DNA from: Cytophagaceae bacterium
GTDB taxonomy: Bacteria > Bacteroidota > Bacteroidia > Flavobacteriales > Flavobacteriaceae
Direction of reading: 5' to 3'
Assembly: GCA_002710685.1 (NCBI GenBank)
Contig: PALD01000050.1
Span: forward strand, 62,001-126,000
DNA: 64,000 nt
The position numbers and the translations under genes were made by a program. Below the pieces are notes generated by a model. The model had not been told where the DNA came from. It worked only from the letters and a program-made list of their open reading frames with translations, and did no database searches. Positions 1-7,556 of the stretch are shown here, piece by piece. Positions within the stretch are counted from its first letter, which is position 1. Each line of letters opens with the position of its first letter.

Positions 1-102
1 CACATAGGTCACAAAGGGTATACGGTTCAATGGAAATGGAAACATATAAAGTCCAAAAAACAGGAATAAAAACCTGAAGAGCGGTTTGTTTTTGGTAATC
101 AT
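1..102 (-). CDS. Partial hypothetical membrane protein (N-terminus only)
   Basis: An open frame starts at an ATG at 102 on the minus strand and runs off the left window edge, giving 34 residues. The visible part begins MITKNKPLFRF, continues with a hydrophobic stretch (FLFLFFGLYMF) and then a PFPLNRIPF segment. This looks like the first membrane helix of an integral membrane protein; similar YxFPFPL segments occur in flavobacterial DoxX-like proteins, but I cannot assign a family from so little. It lies in the same direction as the kinase and regulator genes, 64 bases downstream of the kinase stop, so it could be the last gene of that operon. Confidence 0.45.
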   Translation of the reverse strand, partial: MITKNKPLFRFLFLFFGLYMFPFPLNRIPFVTYV

Positions 103-166
103 GAGGTGTTTTGTCTTGGTTAGTTATAGCTAAATACGACCGTATCCTGGAGAAGTTACACTTAAA

Positions 167-1510
167 TCAAAAGAGTAGTTTCATGATAGTGCCCACGCCC
201 TCCTCACTCTGCACATGAATCCTTCCACCGTGCAGGGTCATTATCTGCTTGCAAAGGCTAAGGCCTATGCCGCTGCCTGTTTTCTTAGTGCTGTAAAAGG
301 GAACAAATATCGTATCTATTATCTCTGGGGGTATGCCCTTGCCATTATCCATCACGAGGATTTGCGGTTGTTTATTCTGGCTTAAGCCAGAAGTTATTTC
401 CACACGTCCCCCGGGGTTTTCCGCAGAGGCATCAATGGCGTTGAGCACGAGGTTTATGAGCACCTGCTCTATGAGGTAAACATCAACATCCAGGTCTATG
501 TCTGGCTGTGCCGCCATAAATTGAAGGTTGATATTGCGCTTCTCTAGCGATGGCTGCATGAGTACCCTGATGTTTTCAAAAAGTTCTTGAGACTTAATGT
601 TACTGCGGTTGAGCCTTGTTATTTTGTTGAGGCTCCTGTAAGTCTGGGCAAACTTCATGAGTCCCTCACTGCGCTTTTTTATGCTCTTGATGCCATCTCC
701 CAGATCCTGCATATCCATAGCGTTTTCTCCGGGAGAATCAATAGTTTCCTGGACCTGGCCATGTAAGGTCTCGGCCAGTGAAGTTATGGGCGCAATACTG
801 TTCATGATCTCATGGGTCATCACGCTGAGCAGTTTTTTCCATGCCTCGCTCTCGTTCCGGTTAAGGGTCTCTTCAATATTTTGCAGCACGATGAGCTTAA
901 AAGAATCATCCTCTATTTGAAAAACCGTATCTGATATTAATGTCTTTACAGATTCCCGGTTTATTTCCAGCTTGACTGAAACAGCGGTATCATGATAGGT
1001 CTCAAAGAGTTCTTCATATATTTTAGGCCTACGGCGCTCCACAAAACGCATATTTTTAAAACGTGGAAAATCAAGGATATCCAGTAATTTCTCGTTTACC
1101 CAGAGCACCTCGCCACTATCCAGGTTAAAAGCGAGTATACCCACATCAACCATCTCAAGAATCTTTTGCAAATAGACCAGCTGCGCCTGCCGCTCGTTAT
1201 TGATTGCTTTGATGGTGCTGTTTATAAGGTTGAATCCCTTGTGCAGTTGCTGCATATCTCGCGTACCGTGCGTTTCACTGAACCATCTTGAAAAATCACG
1301 ATACTTGACGGCCTCAAAAAAATCATAGATCTCGGTAAAACGCCTGTGCACAAAGCGGTATAGCTTAATGAACCCATAAAGCGACAGGACAGTGCCCCCC
1401 ACTGTGGCGTACCAATAGGGCTTTACGACCCCATATGCCAGGACTACCAGGGACAATCCTAAAAAAAGGACCCTGAGAAAAAGTGAGAAGGCATAGCTTT
1501 TAAAGGTCAT
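167..1510 (-). CDS. Sensor histidine kinase (NtrY-like, membrane-bound)
   Basis: This is a two-component sensor kinase of about 447 residues. Two N-terminal membrane helices are followed by a linker with a HAMP/PAS-like part, then the H box (LSVMTHEIMNSIAP, His near residue 233), an N box (LNAIDAS) and G boxes (DNGKGIP, GSGIGLSL) of the ATP-binding domain. I chose the ATG at 1510 because the longer frame to 1558 runs far into the regulator gene and adds non-helical residues. From 1510 the gene overlaps the end of the regulator gene by 11 bases, so the two are translationally coupled. The partner is the adjacent sigma-54 response regulator, and the likely target is the divergent export operon beginning at 3054. 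The signal sensed cannot be read from the sequence. Confidence 0.9.
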   Translation of the reverse strand: MTFKSYAFSLFLRVLFLGLSLVVLAYGVVKPYWYATVGGTVLSLYGFIKLYRFVHRRFTEIYDFFEAVKYRDFSRWFSETHGTRDMQQLHKGFNLINSTIKAINNERQAQLVYLQKILEMVDVGILAFNLDSGEVLWVNEKLLDILDFPRFKNMRFVERRRPKIYEELFETYHDTAVSVKLEINRESVKTLISDTVFQIEDDSFKLIVLQNIEETLNRNESEAWKKLLSVMTHEIMNSIAPITSLAETLHGQVQETIDSPGENAMDMQDLGDGIKSIKKRSEGLMKFAQTYRSLNKITRLNRSNIKSQELFENIRVLMQPSLEKRNINLQFMAAQPDIDLDVDVYLIEQVLINLVLNAIDASAENPGGRVEITSGLSQNKQPQILVMDNGKGIPPEIIDTIFVPFYSTKKTGSGIGLSLCKQIMTLHGGRIHVQSEEGVGTIMKLLF

Positions 1511-2846
1511 ATTTATTGAGCCTGCGATAGAGTGCAGTGCGTGTGATGCCCAGCTCATTTGCAGATTTTGAGATGTTACCGTTGTTCTTTTCTATAACGC
1601 TCAAGATGGTGTTCTTCTCGAGCGCTTCAAGGTTTGTGGTGGTAGGTTTGGCCATGGAGGGCGCAGGTTGCTCTATACTTGAAAAAACAAGGTCATCAGC
1701 CATGAGCACATCGGTTTCTGCCATGATTACCGCACGCTCCATGGCATATTGCAGTTCGCGCACGTTACCGGGGAAAGCATGTGACTTTAATTTAGTGGTA
1801 AAGCCTATGTCCATCGTGAGCTGTCCCTTGCCATATTTCTCACCATACCGTTGAGCAAAATGCCTTGCCAGCAGTGAGATGTCTCCGCCACGCTCCCTGA
1901 GCGGTGGCATCACGATGTCAACCGTATTGATGCGATAGATGAGGTCTTTTCTAAACCTGGTTTCATCAGCAAGCTGGGCAAGGTCCAGGTTTGTGGCACA
2001 AATCAAACGTATATCAACCGGCACGGGGCGGTTACTGCCCAGGGGCGTGACCAGGCGGTTTTGCAGCACCGTGAGCAGTTTTGCCTGCTGGCGCGGGGTA
2101 ATGTTGCCTATCTCATCCAGAAAAAGTGTACCCCCATCGGCACTTTCAAAACGGCCCTTTCTATCTTCACGGGCATCTGTAAATGCCCCTTTTTTATACC
2201 CAAAAAGTTCACTTTCAAAAAGGCTTTCTGTCAGGGCACCCACGTCCACTTTGACAAAGGGACCATCCTTGCGCTGGCTGTTTTCATGAAGTGCCCGTAC
2301 AATCAAGTCCTTGCCGGTGCCGTTTTCTCCCAGTATAAGCATATTGGCATCTGTGGGGGCCACCTTCTTGAGCTTTACAAAAACATCATGCATCTCGCGG
2401 CTTTCGCCCACAATCTGGGTCTCTGGACCGGCAAGCAGTGGCTCGCGCTTCACCCGCTTCTTTTTTTCTACCACCTCTTGTACCGCATCAAGTATCTTCT
2501 CGTTTTTCCAGGGTTTTACGATAAAATCTGCAGCACCTTCCTTGAGCGAGCGTATGGCCAGGTCAATATCACCATAGGCCGTTATCAATATCACATCAAC
2601 CTCCTCGTCCTGCCGCTTGATCTTATTGAGCCAAAAAATACCTTCATTACCGGTGTTCACGAGGCCGTTGAAGTTCATATCGAGTATAATGGCATCAAAT
2701 TTTTGCCCCTGCATCAGGTTCAGGATCTGGTTGGGGCTTTTTGCCGTGACCACCTCACGCACCTTGCTCTTGAGCAACAGGCGCAGGGCGATGAGCACAT
2801 CCTCATCGTCATCTATAATCAATATACGGGCATTCTTGAGCAGCAT
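1500..2846 (-). CDS. Sigma-54-dependent response regulator (NtrC family)
   Basis: The 448-residue protein has the NtrC order: a receiver domain with the acidic triad IDDDED and phospho-acceptor Asp near residue 56 (ILDMNF), a AAA+ domain with Walker A (GENGTGKD), the sigma-54 contacting GAFTDA loop and an LFLDEIG Walker B, and a C-terminal Fis-type helix-turn-helix (NISKSANELGITRTALYRRL). I prefer the ATG at 2846 to the upstream one at 2891. The extra 15 residues of the longer form are encoded by a dispersed palindrome (2868-2883) and do not resemble a receiver N-terminus. It should activate sigma-54 promoters; a candidate lies at 3010-3026 in front of the divergent ABC operon. Confidence 0.93.
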   Translation of the reverse strand: MLLKNARILIIDDDEDVLIALRLLLKSKVREVVTAKSPNQILNLMQGQKFDAIILDMNFNGLVNTGNEGIFWLNKIKRQDEEVDVILITAYGDIDLAIRSLKEGAADFIVKPWKNEKILDAVQEVVEKKKRVKREPLLAGPETQIVGESREMHDVFVKLKKVAPTDANMLILGENGTGKDLIVRALHENSQRKDGPFVKVDVGALTESLFESELFGYKKGAFTDAREDRKGRFESADGGTLFLDEIGNITPRQQAKLLTVLQNRLVTPLGSNRPVPVDIRLICATNLDLAQLADETRFRKDLIYRINTVDIVMPPLRERGGDISLLARHFAQRYGEKYGKGQLTMDIGFTTKLKSHAFPGNVRELQYAMERAVIMAETDVLMADDLVFSSIEQPAPSMAKPTTTNLEALEKNTILSVIEKNNGNISKSANELGITRTALYRRLNKYDL

Positions 2847-2867
2847 ATCTACAATATTATAAAATTT

Positions 2868-2883
2868 CGCTTCCGCGAAAGCG
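2868..2883. repeat. Dispersed palindrome CGCTTCCGCGAAAGCG
   Basis: A near-perfect 16-base palindrome lies just upstream of the regulator start. It belongs to the GCTTTCGCGAAAGC / GGCTTTCGCCAAA class found many times between 1 and 54 kb of this window. Confidence 0.6.
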
Positions 2884-2958
2884 TACCGCACAGCCCTAAT
2901 TTCATAATGTTATAGAACTGTTACAACTTCGCACACCCACTGTATCAAAAACGAACAC

Positions 2959-2974
2959 TTTGGCAAAAGCCAAA
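2959..2974. repeat. Inverted repeat TTTGGC-AAAA-GCCAAA
   Basis: Six-base arms separated by AAAA sit between the divergent regulator and ABC operons, about 36 bases upstream of the sigma-54 box. It could be an activator site, but closely similar TTTGGC..GCCAAA repeats occur elsewhere in the window, so it may simply be another copy of the dispersed palindrome. Confidence 0.4.
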
Positions 2975-3009
2975 AAAATCAAGTATTTGATTATAAACAT
3001 TTTATGAGT

Positions 3010-3026
3010 TTGGCACAAAAATATCA
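3010..3026 (+). promoter_or_regulatory. Candidate sigma-54 promoter of the export operon
   Basis: TTGGCACAAAAATATCA matches the -24 half of the sigma-54 consensus exactly (TTGGCAC). The -12 half is weaker: TATCA instead of TTGCA. It lies 28 bases before the start of the membrane fusion protein gene and next to genes for an NtrC-type activator and kinase, which is the context expected for such a promoter. The weak -12 half is the main doubt. Confidence 0.5.
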
Positions 3027-3053
3027 ATACCCCTTATAAATCAATCAAAATCC

Positions 3054-4307
3054 ATGGACATCCCTTTAGAAAAGAAACGCTTTGACACAAAAAAAATCCT
3101 GATGATCACGGGAGGCGTACTCATTCTTGCACTAATCATATATGTGTTTATCAGTACCTCTGGGGCATCAAGGCTCAATGTAGAAAAAGAACGCATCTCC
3201 ATAGCAACGGCACAAGAAAAGGCATTTCAAGAAAACATACCGGTCAATGGGGTGGTATTGCCCATAACCACGATTTACCTGGATGCGCTGGAGGGTGGCC
3301 GTGTTGAAGAAAAATATGTTGAGGACGGCGCCGTGATGAAAAAGGGTGAGCCCATCCTGAGGTTGTCCAATACTGACCTGGAACTTAGCCTTGTAAACCA
3401 GGAGACCCAGGTATACAACCTGTTGACGCAAATGCAAATCTCACAGAACAACGCCCGCCAGAACACCATCTCAAAACTCAACCAATATACAGATGTTGAA
3501 AGCAGCCTTACCGAGGCAAAACGGCTGTATGAACTCAACAAAAGGCTGTATGAAAAAGGCGCGATAGGCAAGCAGGACTTTATAAAATCTGAAAACGACT
3601 ATAATTATCAAAAAGAGCGCATGAAGCTCTCCAAACAAATCCTGAAACAGGATTCACTCTCCACAAAACAGGAAACCCAGCAGGCACAAAGCAGTTATGC
3701 CCGTACGCAAAATGCCCTGGCCCTCATGCGTCAAAAGGTCAATGACCTTGTGGTACGTGCCCCCGTGGATGGTCAACTTACCTCCCTTGATGCCGAAATA
3801 GGTGAATCAAAATCTAAGGGTGAACGCCTGGGGCAATTAGATGTATTGAGTGGTTTCAAGGTCAGGGTAGATGTTGACGAGCATTACATCTCCAGGATAT
3901 ACACGGGGCAAACGGGCAGCTTCCCATTTAATGGAAAACGGTACTCCCTCACCATTAAAAAGGTATACACCCAGGTAAACAATGGCCGCTTTCAGGTAGA
4001 TATGGAGTTTAATGACGGTGCCCCAGAGGGCATACGCCGTGGGCAAACGGTGCAGATGCGCATTGCCCTGAGCGATGAAAAACAGGCCTTGCTGATCCCC
4101 AAGGGCGGTTTCTTTCAAGAAACGGGCGGCAACTGGATCTTTAAGGTGAACGAGAATGGCGACAAGGCCTATAAAACTGACATAACCCTGGGCAATCAGA
4201 ACACAGAATATTATGAGGTACTTAGCGGCCTGCAGCCCGGGGACAAGGTCATTACCAGCAGTTATGATAATTATGGGGACATCCAGGAGCTGGTGCTCAA
4301 GGAATAA
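3054..4307 (+). CDS. Periplasmic membrane fusion protein (HlyD/MacA-like adaptor)
   Basis: The 417-residue protein has one N-terminal membrane anchor (ILMITGGVLILALIIYVF, residues 15-32). A lipoyl/barrel-sandwich half follows (VEEKYVEDGAVMKKGEPILRLSN), then a long alpha-helical hairpin (about residues 110-225) and the second lipoyl half (VVRAPVDGQLTSL). Beta-barrel and membrane-proximal domains end in GLQPGDKVITS. It would link the inner-membrane ABC permeases to the TolC-like outer membrane factor encoded at the far end of the operon. The gene is the first of the operon, directly behind a candidate sigma-54 promoter, and is followed by a palindrome and the ATPase gene. Confidence 0.92.
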   Translation: MDIPLEKKRFDTKKILMITGGVLILALIIYVFISTSGASRLNVEKERISIATAQEKAFQENIPVNGVVLPITTIYLDALEGGRVEEKYVEDGAVMKKGEPILRLSNTDLELSLVNQETQVYNLLTQMQISQNNARQNTISKLNQYTDVESSLTEAKRLYELNKRLYEKGAIGKQDFIKSENDYNYQKERMKLSKQILKQDSLSTKQETQQAQSSYARTQNALALMRQKVNDLVVRAPVDGQLTSLDAEIGESKSKGERLGQLDVLSGFKVRVDVDEHYISRIYTGQTGSFPFNGKRYSLTIKKVYTQVNNGRFQVDMEFNDGAPEGIRRGQTVQMRIALSDEKQALLIPKGGFFQETGGNWIFKVNENGDKAYKTDITLGNQNTEYYEVLSGLQPGDKVITSSYDNYGDIQELVLKE

Positions 4308-4324
4308 TTTGGCTTAAAGCCAAA
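4308..4324. repeat. Hairpin TTTGGCTT-A-AAGCCAAA between adaptor and ATPase genes
   Basis: Perfect 8-base arms around a single A fill most of the gap between the adaptor stop and the ATPase start. The sequence is one of the dispersed TTGGCTTAAGCCAA-type palindromes. A weak attenuating or RNA-processing hairpin is possible. Confidence 0.5.
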
Positions 4325-4332
4325 AAAATTAA

Positions 4333-5064
4333 ATGCAAACAAGTAAAAAAGACGAACAGATGATCAAGATTACTGATTTAGAAAAGTACTACACTACTGA
4401 AGAAGTACGCACCATTGCCCTGAACAAGCTTTCATTTGAAGTTCAAGAGGGCGAGTTTGTTGCCGTGATGGGGCCTTCGGGCTGTGGCAAGTCAACCCTG
4501 CTCAACATCCTGGGCCTGCTGGATGATCCAGATGGCGGCAGTTTTATGTTTGACGGTATCGAGGTGGCGGGGTACAATGAGCGCAAACGCTCGCAGCTGC
4601 GCAAGCACAACATAGGTTTTGTTTTTCAAAGCTTTAACCTCATCGATGAACTTACCGTGTATGAAAATGTGGAGCTTCCGCTCATCTATACCGGTGTAAA
4701 GCCCGCTGACCGCAAGGACCGTGTTGAAGAGGTCCTTGAAAAAATGCAGATCATGCACCGTAGAAAACACTTCCCACAGCAATTATCTGGTGGGCAGCAA
4801 CAACGTGTCGCGGTGGCCAGGGCGGTTATCAACAACCCTAAACTCATACTGGCAGATGAGCCCACGGGTAACCTGGACAGCAGCAACGGTAACGAAGTTA
4901 TGGACTTGCTTACCGAACTCAATGAAGCAGGAACCACCATCATCATGGTAACGCACAGTGAGCACGATGCCAAGTACAGCCACCGCATCATACGCATGCT
5001 TGACGGTCAAAAAGTGACTGAGAACATCCTTACCGAATACAAAGGAAACCTGCAAATGCAATAA
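4333..5064 (+). CDS. ABC transporter ATP-binding protein (MacB/LolD type)
   Basis: This 243-residue ATPase has Walker A GPSGCGKST, the Q-loop in FVFQSFNLI, the signature LSGGQQQRVAVARA, Walker B LILADEPTGNLD and the H-loop VTHSEHD. The DEPTGNLDS form and length are typical of LolD/MacB/FtsE-type ATPases that work with FtsX-fold permeases. A second in-frame ATG at 4360 (MIKITDLEKYY) is an equally good start and matches the usual N-terminus of the family better. It is followed by seven permease genes without any ATPase of their own. It probably energises one or more of them, together with the second ATPase at 22222. Confidence 0.95.
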   Translation: MQTSKKDEQMIKITDLEKYYTTEEVRTIALNKLSFEVQEGEFVAVMGPSGCGKSTLLNILGLLDDPDGGSFMFDGIEVAGYNERKRSQLRKHNIGFVFQSFNLIDELTVYENVELPLIYTGVKPADRKDRVEEVLEKMQIMHRRKHFPQQLSGGQQQRVAVARAVINNPKLILADEPTGNLDSSNGNEVMDLLTELNEAGTTIIMVTHSEHDAKYSHRIIRMLDGQKVTENILTEYKGNLQMQ

Positions 5065-5118
5065 GACTAGAGGACCATTCATCACCCGACTTTGTCGGGA
5101 TCAAAATCAATCAAAATC

Positions 5119-7500
5119 ATGTTCAGGAATTATTTTAAGCTCGCATGGAGAAACCTTCTCAAAAGAAAGGCAACCAGCCTCATCAACATCCTGGGGTTGA
5201 CGCTGGGCTTTGCCTGTGCCGTACTCATCTACCTCTTTGTGAGCTTTCACTTGAGCTATGATGATTTTCATGAAAACGATGACCGTATCTATCGCTTTGT
5301 CACTGATGAGGTTACTGATGATATAGAGTATGAAATTGCGGTTCCACCAGGATTTGCACATACCATTCGCAACGATTTTGCATTTACAGAAAAAGTGGGG
5401 CGTTATGTAAACCGGCCTGAAGAGCTTATCACCATAAAAGAGGGGGGTAAAGTCTTAAAGTTCAAAGAAGATATGGCTTTCGCCGAAAAGGAATTCTTCG
5501 AGATTTTCAACTTCCCGCTGCAGCGGGGCAACATTGAGGATTTTAAGCAGGCAAACACCGCGCTCATCACACCAGAGATGGCCAAAAAGCTTTTTGGCAA
5601 TGAAGACCCCTTGGGCAAAGAACTTACAATTGACAGCAAAGAAACGTTCAGGATCGTGGGCCTATTAAAGCCCATTCCCAAAAACACGTTCTTGGACAAG
5701 CAATTATTTGCATCCTTTGCTTCCCTTAAACCTTACTCAGAATTTGCCGCGTCAGACGGTTATAACGGTATCACAAGCAGCTTGCAAACCTACGGGCTGC
5801 TACTTCCCGGGCAGGATCCCAGCGCCATTGAAAAACAACTGGAACCCCTACCTGCAAAGTACCGCCCCCACCAAAAGAACAAACATCATTACCGGTTGCA
5901 ACTGCTCAAGGACAAGCACCTGGATGGACGATACGCAGGCGGGATAAGTGCAAACGTGCTCTGGATAGTTTCCCTCATTGGCTTTTTTGTCCTACTCATC
6001 GCCTGCATCAACTTTATCAACATCGCGACCGCACAGAGCGCATTTAGGTTTAAGGAAGTAGGGGTAAGAAAAGTACTTGGTGGGCAAAAAAAGGAGCTGC
6101 TATTGCAATTCCTTACTGAGATGATCCTGCTCACCACCATTTCACTGATTTTAGGATTAGCCATTGCCTTTCTTGCCCTGCCCTTCTTTAATGAACTTGT
6201 GGACCTACAACTCTCATTTTCATCATTGTTCAAGGTAAAATCCGTGGTCCTGGCCCTTGTGGCACTCCTCCTGGTTTCCCTATTGGCAGGATTGTATCCA
6301 GGTATTGTACTGGGGAGGGTCAAGCCCATCATGGCTTTAAAGAACAGGCTTTCGCCAAAGGATACCGGGGGCGTCCTCACCCGAAAGATACTGGTCACCA
6401 CACAGTTTGCCATCTCCATCGGCTTAATCGTGGCCACGCTCGTGATTTCAAAACAATTGAACTATTCCATCAATTCAGACCTGGGGTTTGACACCTCAGT
6501 GGTCATGGTCGACATCCCAGAAGATATTGAACCCATCAAGTTCAACTCCATGAAGGATAGGCTACTTGCCTCTCCTGCCATTGAGAGCATCTCTGCATGT
6601 TATGCCAGCCCAGGCGCATCAGTAAATGATTGGGGAACTTCTGTTGTTTATGACCATCGCCCAGAGATGGAAGAATTTCATGTACAGATGAAAATGGCAG
6701 ATAAGGATTATCTAAAAACCTTTGGGTTAAAACTTATCGCGGGGAGGAACTTTTTTGAGAAAAAGGATACCGTGGATGAGGTCCTGGTCAATAGGGCTTT
6801 CGCCGAAAAACTATCAGTTAAAAACCCAGAAGATTTAATCAACAAAGAAATTAGCCTTTCAGGGAAGTATTTTCAGGGAAGGATTGTAGGTGTCGTAGAA
6901 AATTTTCATGATGTGGGCTTTGAGTCTGCAATAAACCCCGTGGCCATACTGCCGCAAATGGAATATGGCAGCCTGGCCCTTAAGCTTAACAATCAAGAGG
7001 TCACGACTGCCCTGACAGCAATTGAAAAAGAATGGACAGCAGCATTTCCCAACAGTATTTACGATTATAAATTCCTGGATGAACGGGTTGCCGACATGTA
7101 CACTGCCGAAAAACAATTCCTTTCACTGGGCAAGGTATTCTCCATCCTAGCCATCATCATAGGCTGCCTGGGCATCTATGGCCTCATCTCGTTCTTTGTC
7201 ATCCAGAAGACCAAGGAAATTGGCATCAGGAAGATTTTGGGCGGAAGCCTAACCGATATCTTATCGCTCTTTACCCGTGATTTCTTGATCATGATAGGTA
7301 TTGCAGGGTTGATTGCGGTACCCGTTACCTTCCTGCTCATGAGACAGTGGTTGCAAAACTATGTCTATAGAACATCCATTGACATCTGGATATTTGTCGC
7401 GGCCATTGCCATCGTGCTGATCATCACCATGGCAATCATCATCTATAAGGGCGTCAAGGCCATATTGTCCAACCCTATAAAGAGCCTGCGCACAGAATAA
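5119..7500 (+). CDS. ABC permease 1 of 7 (double MacB_PCD/FtsX)
   Basis: The protein has 793 residues from the ATG at 5119; a longer frame from a TTG at 5092 only adds leader-like residues, and all paralogues begin at the corresponding methionine. It starts MFRNYFKLAWRN. A first membrane helix lies at about 18-42, then a periplasmic domain, then three helices (about 278-304, 334-358, 375-397). A fifth helix follows at about 420-444, then a second periplasmic domain and three final helices (about 667-695, 723-742, 757-777). This is a duplicated MacB-type layout, two FtsX units in one chain. Conserved ACINFINIATAQ and KEIGIRKILGG segments mark each FtsX half. It ends NPIKSLRTE. It is the most divergent N-terminus apart from permease 7. 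Confidence 0.93.
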   Translation: MFRNYFKLAWRNLLKRKATSLINILGLTLGFACAVLIYLFVSFHLSYDDFHENDDRIYRFVTDEVTDDIEYEIAVPPGFAHTIRNDFAFTEKVGRYVNRPEELITIKEGGKVLKFKEDMAFAEKEFFEIFNFPLQRGNIEDFKQANTALITPEMAKKLFGNEDPLGKELTIDSKETFRIVGLLKPIPKNTFLDKQLFASFASLKPYSEFAASDGYNGITSSLQTYGLLLPGQDPSAIEKQLEPLPAKYRPHQKNKHHYRLQLLKDKHLDGRYAGGISANVLWIVSLIGFFVLLIACINFINIATAQSAFRFKEVGVRKVLGGQKKELLLQFLTEMILLTTISLILGLAIAFLALPFFNELVDLQLSFSSLFKVKSVVLALVALLLVSLLAGLYPGIVLGRVKPIMALKNRLSPKDTGGVLTRKILVTTQFAISIGLIVATLVISKQLNYSINSDLGFDTSVVMVDIPEDIEPIKFNSMKDRLLASPAIESISACYASPGASVNDWGTSVVYDHRPEMEEFHVQMKMADKDYLKTFGLKLIAGRNFFEKKDTVDEVLVNRAFAEKLSVKNPEDLINKEISLSGKYFQGRIVGVVENFHDVGFESAINPVAILPQMEYGSLALKLNNQEVTTALTAIEKEWTAAFPNSIYDYKFLDERVADMYTAEKQFLSLGKVFSILAIIIGCLGIYGLISFFVIQKTKEIGIRKILGGSLTDILSLFTRDFLIMIGIAGLIAVPVTFLLMRQWLQNYVYRTSIDIWIFVAAIAIVLIITMAIIIYKGVKAILSNPIKSLRTE

Positions 7501-7508
7501 GCACTCCC

Positions 7509-7539
7509 TGTCCTGAGGACATTTCCCCGTAAGGGGAAA
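7509..7539. repeat. Double hairpin between permease genes 1 and 2
   Basis: TGTCCTGAGGACA (7509-7521) is followed directly by TTTCCCCGTAAGGGGAAA (7522-7539), whose 7-base stem closes on a GTAA loop of the GNRA type. Related elements lie at 9923-9950 and 19733-19763, with a partial copy near 17280. There is no T tract, so this is more likely an RNA-processing or stability element, or a small intergenic repeat, than a terminator. Confidence 0.6.
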
Positions 7540-7556
7540 AACTAAAAGTAAAAATC

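Noticed and set aside
2846..2891. Longer N-terminus of the response regulator starting at 2891
   Set aside because: The added residues are encoded by a dispersed palindrome and do not fit a receiver domain; the ATG at 2846 gives the standard start.
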